From the NCBI GenBank assembly GCA_019416265.1, contig DXXQ01000033.1:1-13029 (forward strand): 13,029 nt of DNA, read 5' to 3'. Made by a program: the position numbers and the translations under genes. This document shows positions 7,073 through 13,029 of the stretch, piece by piece. The first letter of the stretch is position 1, and each line of letters starts with the position of its first letter. The notes beneath the pieces were generated by a model. That model was not told the DNA's origin. It did no database searches and was given only the letters and a program-made list of their open reading frames with translations. The stretch is from Clostridiales bacterium. GTDB lineage: Bacteria; Bacillota; Clostridia; Lachnospirales; Lachnospiraceae.

Positions 7073-7903
7073 TCATCCCTTTACTGCACCGGCAGCTACA
7101 CCGGCAATGATATATTTCTGCATGAATACATAGAAAATCATAAGGGGAGCCACGCCCAGCATCAGCATTGGGAAAAGAGCCGTCCAGTCTGTTGCAAACT
7201 GGCCGATATTCCTGGTAACCTCCTGAAGGATAACATCGTTTTCCCTGCTCTGTAAGAACAGGAGAGGAGTCATAAATTCATTCCATACATTCAATGTTAC
7301 GATGATCACAACCGTAGAGATTACCGGCTTCAAAAGGGGCAGTACAATGCTGAAAAATCTCCGAATAACAGAACAGCCGTCAATGGCCGCCGCCTCCTCC
7401 AGTTCCTTGGGAATCGTTGATTCAATAAATTCCTTAAACAGAAATACGGCCTGAGGCGTATTGATCGCCACATCCACCAGGATAACTGCAAACAGGGTAT
7501 TCATCAGATGAAGATTTTTCACGATCTTATATAAGCTGACAATATTCATCTGGAAGGGAACTACAAGACCTGCCAGAAACAGAAGGAACATACGGTTTCC
7601 AAGCTTCGTCTTTGTTCTTGCCAGGGCATAGCCTGCCATGGAGCCGAAAATAACGATCAAAAATACCGCGCACGCCGTAATAAACAGCGTATTGGCAAAG
7701 GCTCTGGGGAACTCCATGTTTACCCATGCTTCCACATAATTTTTAAACTGAAATACCTTGGGAATACCCAGCGGACTTGCTGTTGCTTCCTGAGGTGATT
7801 TCAATGTGGTTACGATCAGATAATAAATCGGAATGAACCAGATCACCGCAAGAATGATCATAATAATTTCTGTGACTGCTAATCTTCTCTTTTCTTTTCT
7901 CAT
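7073..7903 (-). CDS. Carbohydrate ABC transporter permease, MalG type
   Basis: This 276-residue inner-membrane protein has six likely transmembrane helices (about 12-32, 70-94, 105-127, 135-157, 185-206, 243-263). The cytoplasmic EAA loop ELEEAAAIDGCSVIRRFFSIVLP (167-189) docks on the transporter ATPase. The short N-terminus before helix 1 and the IIAGVAAGAVKG ending are typical of MalG-type permeases of the CUT1 family. The ATG overlaps the stop of the MalF-type gene by 4 bases (ATGA), so the two subunits should be made in equal amounts. No ATPase gene is present in the window. Confidence 0.94.
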   Translation of the reverse strand: MRKEKRRLAVTEIIMIILAVIWFIPIYYLIVTTLKSPQEATASPLGIPKVFQFKNYVEAWVNMEFPRAFANTLFITACAVFLIVIFGSMAGYALARTKTKLGNRMFLLFLAGLVVPFQMNIVSLYKIVKNLHLMNTLFAVILVDVAINTPQAVFLFKEFIESTIPKELEEAAAIDGCSVIRRFFSIVLPLLKPVISTVVIIVTLNVWNEFMTPLLFLQSRENDVILQEVTRNIGQFATDWTALFPMLMLGVAPLMIFYVFMQKYIIAGVAAGAVKG

Positions 7904-8799
7904 TGTATCGCCTCACTCCATTTTCCCATCAGTTTCGTTACCACAGCGCTGATGACAAGGACAATCGCAAAGAAACATACGCCAAAGGCGGCTCCTGTGC
8001 TGTAAAATCCATCGGAGATACCCTTCTTCATCATAACTGTCATAACTGTCTGTGTTGCATTTCCCGGGCCTCCGCTTGTCATGGAATAAATAATATCGAA
8101 AACCTTCATTCCGCCGATCAGACCGGTAACTACGATGATCTTTACAGACGGGCACATGAGAGGCAGAGTTACATAGAAGAATTTCTTCAGCCCCGTTGCT
8201 CCGTCAATATCTGCCGCCTCGTAAAGATCCGGTGAAATACTCTGCAGATTTGCCAGATAGATAACCATTGCCCATCCTGTCCACTGCCATACCTGAGTAA
8301 AAATTACGGAGTACAAAGCGTTGTCTGCCGTGAAAAAGTTAATCGTATCAAATCCCAGACTGTGAACCAGATTGTTGATCAGTCCAAAGTCGGAAGAAGA
8401 CATAATAAAGCTCCAGAGATAACCGATGATCAGTGAACTGAATACAGCCGGGAAGAAAAATACGGCTCTGAGAAGGTTTCTGGACTTTAACTTCTTATTC
8501 AGGACTACCGCCAGAGGCAGTGCCAGAATTGTCTGAAAGGATGTCAGCAGCAGCGCGTAGATTACAGAGTTTTTGATGGCTTTGATCATCAGCGGCGTCT
8601 GAAATACTTTCAGGTAATTCTTCAATCCTACGAAACTCAGATTAACCGGATTCATATCTGTGTAATCGGTAAAGCTGTAAAAAATCGTATATAAAAACGG
8701 AAGAATACTGAAGAGCAGATAAATCACCAGAGCCGGCATAATAAATATCAGAAAATATTTTCCCAGCGAATTTACATCAAATTTTTTCTTTTTTGTCAT
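7900..8799 (-). CDS. Carbohydrate ABC transporter permease, MalF type
   Basis: This 299-residue membrane protein has six likely helices (about 16-40, 76-101, 112-133, 163-185, 219-235, 268-290). The EAA loop is EAADIDGATGLKKFFYVTLP (194-213). The periplasmic-side motif TSGGPGNAT (241-249) is typical of CUT1 MalF-like subunits. It would form the channel with the MalG-type partner. GGGAG lies about 9 bases before the ATG at 8799. It follows the binding-protein gene across a 95-base gap that holds a hairpin attenuator, so its level is probably lower than that of the binding protein. Confidence 0.94.
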   Translation of the reverse strand: MTKKKKFDVNSLGKYFLIFIMPALVIYLLFSILPFLYTIFYSFTDYTDMNPVNLSFVGLKNYLKVFQTPLMIKAIKNSVIYALLLTSFQTILALPLAVVLNKKLKSRNLLRAVFFFPAVFSSLIIGYLWSFIMSSSDFGLINNLVHSLGFDTINFFTADNALYSVIFTQVWQWTGWAMVIYLANLQSISPDLYEAADIDGATGLKKFFYVTLPLMCPSVKIIVVTGLIGGMKVFDIIYSMTSGGPGNATQTVMTVMMKKGISDGFYSTGAAFGVCFFAIVLVISAVVTKLMGKWSEAIQ

Positions 8800-8842
8800 G
8801 TTTATGCTCCCTTTTTTCCAAAAAATCCCTGATTTTGGGCGT

Positions 8843-8878
8843 AAAAATGCCTTAAGTGCCGTGCTGACACTTAAGGCA
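8843..8878 (-). terminator. Partial terminator/attenuator between binding-protein and permease genes
   Basis: On the minus strand TGCCTTAAGTG pairs perfectly with CACTTAAGGCA (11 bp, 9-base loop) and is followed by TTTTT. It lies 16 bases after the binding-protein stop. Hairpins here are common in sugar ABC operons: they stabilise the upstream message and let only part of transcription continue, giving more binding protein than permease. No other promoter is evident before the MalF-type gene. Confidence 0.8.
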
Positions 8879-8894
8879 CCCTGTGTCCTTTATT

Positions 8895-10142
8895 TTATTT
8901 CTCCAGAAGCTCAGCTACTGCTGTATCCACATTCTGAAGGGTTGTGCTTAAATCCTGTTCTTCCAGGAGATAGGACTGCATCTCTGTTCCGTAGGTTTCA
9001 TGTGCCGGCGCTGCTGTTCCCCACTCGTTCCATGGGCAGTATACGTTTCCGGCCTCCAGCGCTTTGGATGCACCTGCATAAACCTCCGGAAGTTCGAAGG
9101 ATGCGCCTTCCAGATAAGAAGAACCGCCCTGGTTATTTTCCCATAATGCAGCCTGTCCTTCCACTGTGGAGAGAGCCTCTACGACCTTCATGGCAGCCTC
9201 TTTGTTTTTGGAATTTGCATTTACAGCAAATCCGCAGCCAGGTCCGCCGATCAGCCATCCGTCGCTTGCTTCTGTTCCGTAGAACGGCATCATATCAATA
9301 ACAAGATCCGGATTTTTGCTCTGAATTGTCTCAAGATCCCATGGACCGGAGCAGAACATTGCTGCCTGTCCTGTTGCAAACTGTTCCAGAGCCTGGTCAT
9401 GGTCGATTCCTGTCATATCAGTGGTATATACGCCCTCTTTGATCATCTCAGACCATTTTTCCAGATAAGTATTCCATGTTCCGTCCAGAGTCGCCTCTCC
9501 GTTTCTGTATTTCTCACCGAATGCTTTTCCTTCTTCTGTGGAAAGATATTCTGCTGTGACAAATGCCATGGAATTTTTCAGCATCGGCTCCCAGGATTTC
9601 AGACCTGCTGCAAGAGGAATGATATCTTTTTCCTGGAATTTTTTGCAAACCTCAATGTATTCGTCGAAAGTTGCAGGAAGCTCGATTTCATTTTCCTCAA
9701 ACATGGTTTTATTGTAGTAGATTCCCTCAAACCAACTGATACCCGGCAGAGCGTAAACACTTCCGTCATAGGAATATACGCTGGTTCCTGCATCTGAGTA
9801 TTTTCCTCCCAGATCATCCAGTTTTTCAAGATAGCCGAGACGGGCGTGCTTCAGTGCGGATCCCGGAGATTCGCAGATGATGTCCGGCCCCTCCTCTGCG
9901 GAAAGCTGAGTGTCCACAATTGTGTCGTAATTGGAGTTATCAATGAACTGATACTCAATTTCCACATCCGGAACATTTTCAGCCAGATAATCAAGAAGCG
10001 CCTGTACCGTATCCTCACTGTTCCAATATGTCATACGGATTTTAGTTTTTTCTCCCTCACCTGCAAAAACAGTTGTGGTTCCTGCCAGAAGCCCTGCAGT
10101 CATGGATGCGCATAAGAGTGCGCCTACCAGTTTCTTTCTCAT
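8895..10142 (-). CDS. Extracellular sugar-binding protein (family 1 solute-binding protein)
   Basis: This 415-residue secreted receptor would capture an oligosaccharide for the MalFG-type transporter. It has an N-terminal signal peptide (RKK, hydrophobic core, likely cleavage after VFA at residue 27). The mature part opens with the family's TKIRMTYWNSED strand. It continues with the GPDI segment (GPDIICES), a YYNKTMFEE hinge region and FATGQAAMFCSGPWDLETI, all typical of MalE-like CUT1 receptors. No lipobox Cys is present near the cleavage site, which is unusual for a Gram-positive binding protein. AGGAGG lies 10 bases before the ATG. Aromatic-rich segments (GISWFEG, WNEWGT) fit sugar stacking. 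It is the first operon gene after the histidine kinase and has its own promoter. Confidence 0.93.
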   Translation of the reverse strand: MRKKLVGALLCASMTAGLLAGTTTVFAGEGEKTKIRMTYWNSEDTVQALLDYLAENVPDVEIEYQFIDNSNYDTIVDTQLSAEEGPDIICESPGSALKHARLGYLEKLDDLGGKYSDAGTSVYSYDGSVYALPGISWFEGIYYNKTMFEENEIELPATFDEYIEVCKKFQEKDIIPLAAGLKSWEPMLKNSMAFVTAEYLSTEEGKAFGEKYRNGEATLDGTWNTYLEKWSEMIKEGVYTTDMTGIDHDQALEQFATGQAAMFCSGPWDLETIQSKNPDLVIDMMPFYGTEASDGWLIGGPGCGFAVNANSKNKEAAMKVVEALSTVEGQAALWENNQGGSSYLEGASFELPEVYAGASKALEAGNVYCPWNEWGTAAPAHETYGTEMQSYLLEEQDLSTTLQNVDTAVAELLEK

Positions 10143-10176
10143 TTTTTTCGTCCTCCTTGTTTGACTTTGTGATTTT

Positions 10177-10205
10177 ATTATAGATTTCCGGAGCGTGAAA
10201 AAAAA
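10177..10205 (-). promoter_or_regulatory. Likely operon promoter upstream of the sugar-binding protein gene
   Basis: On the minus strand there is a perfect TATAAT (10182-10177). The -35 position, 17 bases upstream, is only a T-run (TTTTTT, 10205-10200). A good -10 with a poor -35 is typical of promoters needing an activator, which fits the AraC-family regulator encoded upstream. The start would be near 10170, giving a leader of about 28 bases. No catabolite-repression operator was recognised. Confidence 0.6.
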
Positions 10206-10216
10206 TAATACTTTTT

Positions 10217-11935
10217 TTAGAAAACTGACATTATTTTTAGGATACGAACAGTAAAACAGATTCGCCCGTCCTCAAGAACCCGTGCCGTTACGCCGCAGTC
10301 TGAATCATAATACATACTGATTCTTTCCCTGATATTGAAAATCCCGTATCCTTTTCCCGGCTCGCTTAAAATTCTCTGAAGCTCCTCATCCTTCAGACGG
10401 GGGCCATTGTTATACACATTAAAAATCAGATACTCGCCTTCCGGATAGTATTCCAGGGTAATCTTTCCCCGCTCACCCTCCTCGCAGAAATCCACCCCGT
10501 GGCAGATTGCATTCTCCACAATCGGCTGGAGAAGAAAATTCGGCATATTCCGTTCCAGCTCTTCCTCCAGAATCCTGTATTCAATCTCAAAGCTTCCCTC
10601 ATGCATCCGGCTCTGGATTTCCAGATAGGCTTTTACGTTTTCCAGTTCATTCTGCACAATGGTGATCTGTTTCCCCTCATTCAGTGTGGTTCTGTAAAAC
10701 TTCGCCAGCAGTCCGGTAATATCTGCGATATTGTCCTGTTCCGCCCGAATGGCCTTCCATTTGATACTGGAAAGACAGTTATAAAGAAAGTGGGGATTGA
10801 TCATGGCCTGGAGAGCCTTCAGCTCTGTAGCCCTTTTTTCCAGACCAAGGCGATACATCTCTTTCATCATCTCGTTGATTTTTCTGCTCATCGTCTCAAA
10901 GCTTTTTGCCACAACGCCGATCTCATCGGTATATCCCTTCTCCGTAACAATCTGAAAATCCCCCTGTGCAACCTGCTCCGCACAGTTTTTCAGTTTCAAA
11001 ATACGGGTACTTAAGATTTTTGATATGATGCTGATCAGAAAAGTCACCACCAGAAGACAGCATCCTGTAACAAGAAGTGTGGTATTGAGAATTTTGTTCA
11101 TATCTCCCGCGATTTCTTTTTTGTCCACATAGTAAAACAGTCTCCATCCATTATCGAAGGGCTCTGCTGCCTGGAGAAGATAACTGTCTGTTTCGTACAT
11201 CCCGACTTTTGAAAAAGCTTCCATATCCGCCTGAACCTGTCTGTCCAGCTTCCTGTCCTCAAGGGGGCGGTATGCCAGCTTCTGTCCTTTTTCATCCAGA
11301 AGGAGCATTCCGTTTTTCAGATATTCGGACTGGTACACCGGATCTACAAAACGGTCCGAAAATACCTGCAGCTTCATAACGCCAATGGGACGGGAGGACG
11401 TAGCCCCGTCCAGGATTGTCCTAGTGACAAAAATCCGGTCATCCTCATAATTCCAGCGCGCCTTGAAGTTTTCCTGATGGTACTGATACCAGTCCTCTTT
11501 TCTGCACTGGGTATCCGGCTTGAGAAAGCTCCCCAGCTCGCTTTTGATGTGAGGGGTATAGATTTCGATTCCCTTAATATTTCGATCACTGGTGATAAAA
11601 TACCAATACGCCGGCTCCACAAGCTGATTCATTGTTCTGGCAAGGCTCGTACGGTCTTTGCTCCCTGTTTCCAGCTTTTCGCGAAAGGATACGTTATAGG
11701 AAAGGTACTTCAGATTATCTTCTTCTCTGGCAATATTAGACTGCAGATTATAGGCAATTGAAGAAACATTTCCGGAAATTGCGTCTCTGGTCTGCTTCAG
11801 AAGATTCTTCGTCGCAGTGCTATAGGAAAATACTCCTAAAACCCCAATGGGAAGAAGCACCAGAATAAGATAACTGATCACCAGCTTTTTTCGAATAGAC
11901 GCTTTGCCATAATACCATTTCATAAATTTTTTCAT
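10217..11935 (-). CDS. YesM-type sensor histidine kinase
   Basis: This 572-residue membrane sensor senses outside the cell and phosphorylates its paired AraC-type regulator. Order: transmembrane helix 1 (about 18-38), extracytoplasmic sensor region of Cache type (about 40-280), transmembrane helix 2 (about 284-305), HAMP linker (about 306-358), His_kinase domain with MINPHFLYN (phospho-acceptor His382), and an ATPase domain with N box PIVENAICHG (471-480) and glycine box GKGYGIFNIRERI (527-539). It begins 25 bases after the regulator fragment. The AGGAGG lies 16 bases before the ATG, longer than ideal; AGGA 4-5 bases before it may serve instead. All catalytic motifs look intact although its partner gene is disrupted. 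It probably controls the downstream sugar operon. Confidence 0.93.
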   Translation of the reverse strand: MKKFMKWYYGKASIRKKLVISYLILVLLPIGVLGVFSYSTATKNLLKQTRDAISGNVSSIAYNLQSNIAREEDNLKYLSYNVSFREKLETGSKDRTSLARTMNQLVEPAYWYFITSDRNIKGIEIYTPHIKSELGSFLKPDTQCRKEDWYQYHQENFKARWNYEDDRIFVTRTILDGATSSRPIGVMKLQVFSDRFVDPVYQSEYLKNGMLLLDEKGQKLAYRPLEDRKLDRQVQADMEAFSKVGMYETDSYLLQAAEPFDNGWRLFYYVDKKEIAGDMNKILNTTLLVTGCCLLVVTFLISIISKILSTRILKLKNCAEQVAQGDFQIVTEKGYTDEIGVVAKSFETMSRKINEMMKEMYRLGLEKRATELKALQAMINPHFLYNCLSSIKWKAIRAEQDNIADITGLLAKFYRTTLNEGKQITIVQNELENVKAYLEIQSRMHEGSFEIEYRILEEELERNMPNFLLQPIVENAICHGVDFCEEGERGKITLEYYPEGEYLIFNVYNNGPRLKDEELQRILSEPGKGYGIFNIRERISMYYDSDCGVTARVLEDGRICFTVRILKIMSVF

Positions 11936-11960
11936 CGATCCTGTTTTCCAACCTCCTTTA

Positions 11961-12660
11961 TCAAATCATTTGTCCGTTCTGTTTCTCTTTATACTGCTTT
12001 GGCGTCACTCCGAAATAATTTTTAAAAGTACGGTTAAAATAAGACTGATTTTCGTATCCGCATTCTCTTGCAATCTGTACGATTTTCAGTTTTCCTTCTT
12101 CCAAAAGCATTCTGGCTTTCTCCATTCGGACCTCTGTAAGATATTTGATGAGTGTATTTCCTGTCTCTTTTTTGAATACATAGCTTACATAGGCAGGCGC
12201 GAGATTTACCTGTTCCGCAATGTCGTTCAGGCTGATATCCCGCATATATTCCTTTTCTACCAGGCTCTTGATGCGGTGTATGATTTCCGAATCATCGGTT
12301 TCTTTTTCCTCAATAAGCTGCAGCATATCATGGATGCTCTGCTGGAAAAGACGTACCATGTCCCTGGAATTTTTTGCGTAAAAAATAATATCCGACGATT
12401 TCAGGATCTTTTCCTTTGGCACATCCGGATTTTTGTCATATATGGCCTGAATAATTGTATAAAACGTATTCTGGACATAAATTTTGCTGATCATATTTTC
12501 GGAGATCAGGCGATCCACAAGCTGATCCGCAAATTTCTGGATCAATTCTGTCTGATTTGCCTCTACCGCCATCATCAGCTGCCTGCGTATAGTTTCCACA
12601 TCTGTGGAATAACAGGACGCCGAATATCTATCCTCTGTCCAGACAATGTTCTCTCCAAAA
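11961..12660 (-). pseudogene. 3' part of a YesN-type AraC-family response regulator, split by an IS element
   Basis: The frame is open from the IS right end (about 12660) to TGA at 11961, giving about 232 residues. The last ~100 form the AraC DNA-binding domain with two helix-turn-helix units (ISLNDIAEQVNLAPAYVSYVFKKETG and LKIVQIARECGYENQSYFNRTFKNYFGVTP) and the terminal PKQYK. The part before it matches the middle linker of YesN proteins. The N-terminal receiver with its phospho-Asp is missing. Upstream, the frame meets a TAG inside the IS end at 12668-12666. The GTG at 12599 and the ATG at 12575 lack a good ribosome binding site, so translation of the fragment is doubtful. No internal stops or frameshifts have built up, pointing to recent disruption. 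It would normally activate the operon next to its kinase. Confidence 0.85.
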
Positions 12661-12770
12661 GTGAACTACTCGGTAATTGAATTGCCGAGCATCTAGTTGC
12701 AAGGCTGTGCCTTGCAGTTCTAGTGGTGTGTCCATAACACCGCTACTGCTATCCTTACGGATTACACAGC
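12641..12770 (-). ncRNA. Candidate omega-RNA (reRNA) 3' region of the TnpB element
   Basis: In IS200/IS605 elements the TnpB guide RNA overlaps the tnpB 3' end, runs through the right end, and takes its guide from the flanking DNA. Here the minus strand after the tnpB stop folds into nested stems: 12721-12729 with 12737-12745 (one mismatch), TGCAAGGC with GCCTTGCA (12698-12716), capped outside by CTAG pairs, and the end palindrome (12669-12689). The guide would then be the bases just beyond about 12661, i.e. regulator sequence 12660-12641. The 5' limit is unknown and probably lies inside tnpB. Confidence 0.5.
12669..12689. repeat. Subterminal palindrome at the IS right end
   Basis: CTCGGTAATT and AATTGCCGAG flank a single central G, giving up to ten pairs with one G-T wobble. 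Its position, a few bases inside the element border, matches the hairpin bound by the Y1 transposase in IS200/IS605 elements. Confidence 0.75.
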
Positions 12771-13029
12771 TACTTTGATGATTTTCGGATCTGACAGTCC
12801 GGACACGGACAGCTTTTGTTTGTTTCCGGATACAGCAAAATATTTTCTTAAAATGTTATATGCTCCAACAGCATCTGCCTGAAAAATGACTGCGCCATCC
12901 TTATAAAGCCCCCGCATACAGCGGTTTGTTTTAACTGCACATCCCTTTGATACTTCTTTCGAAAAAGGCGAACACTGGCTGGTATACGATTCGGTCTGCT
13001 TTACAAATCTTATTCCATACAAGGACAGT
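12762..13029 (-). CDS. tnpB: C-terminal part of TnpB, RNA-guided nuclease of an IS200/IS605 element, cut by the window edge
   Basis: About 89 C-terminal residues are visible, entering from the right edge in frame and ending in TAA at 12762. The segment YGIRFVKQTESYTSQCSP leads into the region that is a zinc ribbon in most TnpB proteins. FQADAVGAYNILRKY then gives the last RuvC motif with its catalytic Asp, matching the family's 'D-x-N/G-A-x-N-I' pattern. The ribbon region has single cysteines (SQCSP, KGCAV, NRCMR) but no CxxC pairs, as in a known-looking TnpB branch with a degenerate ribbon. TnpB cuts DNA beside a short target motif using omega-RNA, helping the element persist. The start lies outside the window. 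Confidence 0.88.
   Translation of the reverse strand, partial: LSLYGIRFVKQTESYTSQCSPFSKEVSKGCAVKTNRCMRGLYKDGAVIFQADAVGAYNILRKYFAVSGNKQKLSVSGLSDPKIIKVAV

Larger units (their letters stand above)
12661..13029 (-). mobile_element. Right-end part of an IS200/IS605-family (TnpB-bearing) element
   Basis: The segment holds the tnpB 3' end followed by about 100 non-coding bases that end in an imperfect palindrome and GTTCAC on the minus strand. Beyond that, regulator coding sequence begins without a break in frame. IS200/IS605 elements lack terminal inverted repeats and make no target duplication; a subterminal hairpin near the right end is what their Y1 transposase binds. The exact border (about 12660/12663) is inferred from where regulator coding resumes. 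The left end and any tnpA lie outside the window. Confidence 0.8.

Noticed and set aside
10082..10142. Cys11 of the sugar-binding protein as a lipobox cysteine.
   Set aside because: The residues before it (GALLC) do not fit the lipobox rule of Gly/Ala/Ser just before Cys, and the hydrophobic core continues past it.
1..13029. CRISPR array or rRNA genes.
   Set aside because: No regularly spaced direct repeats and no rRNA-like segments were seen on either strand.

Overview
The window looks like chromosomal DNA of a gut-type Lachnospiraceae bacterium (Bacillota; Blautia/Mediterraneibacter-like). The grounds are moderate G+C, strong AGGAGG ribosome binding sites, TTGACA-17-TATAAT promoters, a YesM/YesN two-component system, and protein families common in that group. 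This is inferred from sequence character only; no database search was possible. Almost everything is on the minus strand, so transcription runs from high to low coordinates.

Right edge (about 12661-13029): the 3' part of an IS200/IS605-family element. It holds the C-terminus of a TnpB RNA-guided nuclease and a structured right end that probably encodes the 3' part of its omega-RNA. The element sits inside a YesN-type AraC-family response regulator gene. Only the regulator's middle and DNA-binding parts (11961-12660) remain in view; the receiver domain is beyond the element or lost.

Centre (2999-11935): an intact YesM-type sensor histidine kinase is followed by a carbohydrate uptake and breakdown operon. 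Its order is extracellular solute-binding protein, MalF-type permease, MalG-type permease, PIG-L/LmbE-type deacetylase, GH65 glycoside phosphorylase, HAD hydrolase. Several joints overlap by 4-14 bases, which points to translational coupling. A hairpin with a U-tract after the binding-protein gene probably lowers expression of the distal genes. No transporter ATPase is present, so a shared MsmX/MsiK-type ATPase is presumed. The simplest reading is import of an alpha-glucoside, possibly N-acetylated, followed by deacetylation, phosphorolysis to beta-glucose 1-phosphate, and a HAD step on a sugar phosphate. The HAD protein has a C2-type layout, not that of the usual beta-phosphoglucomutase.

Left third (1-2998): a plus-strand ribbon-helix-helix protein diverges from a small minus-strand protein resembling the DUF6809 group, which has a perfect consensus promoter. 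A perfect 21-bp hairpin terminates the ribbon-helix-helix gene and the operon from opposite sides. Next come a 12-bp-stem hairpin inside a possible 43-codon ORF, an M18 zinc aminopeptidase with its own promoter and terminator, and a tRNA-Arg(ACG) with promoter, A-tract UP-like element and terminator. The first 21 codons of an unidentified gene run off the left edge.

The two points most worth a second look are the unusual PIG-L + GH65 + C2-HAD combination, and the TnpB element that has split the operon's own activator gene and whose predicted guide comes from that same gene.
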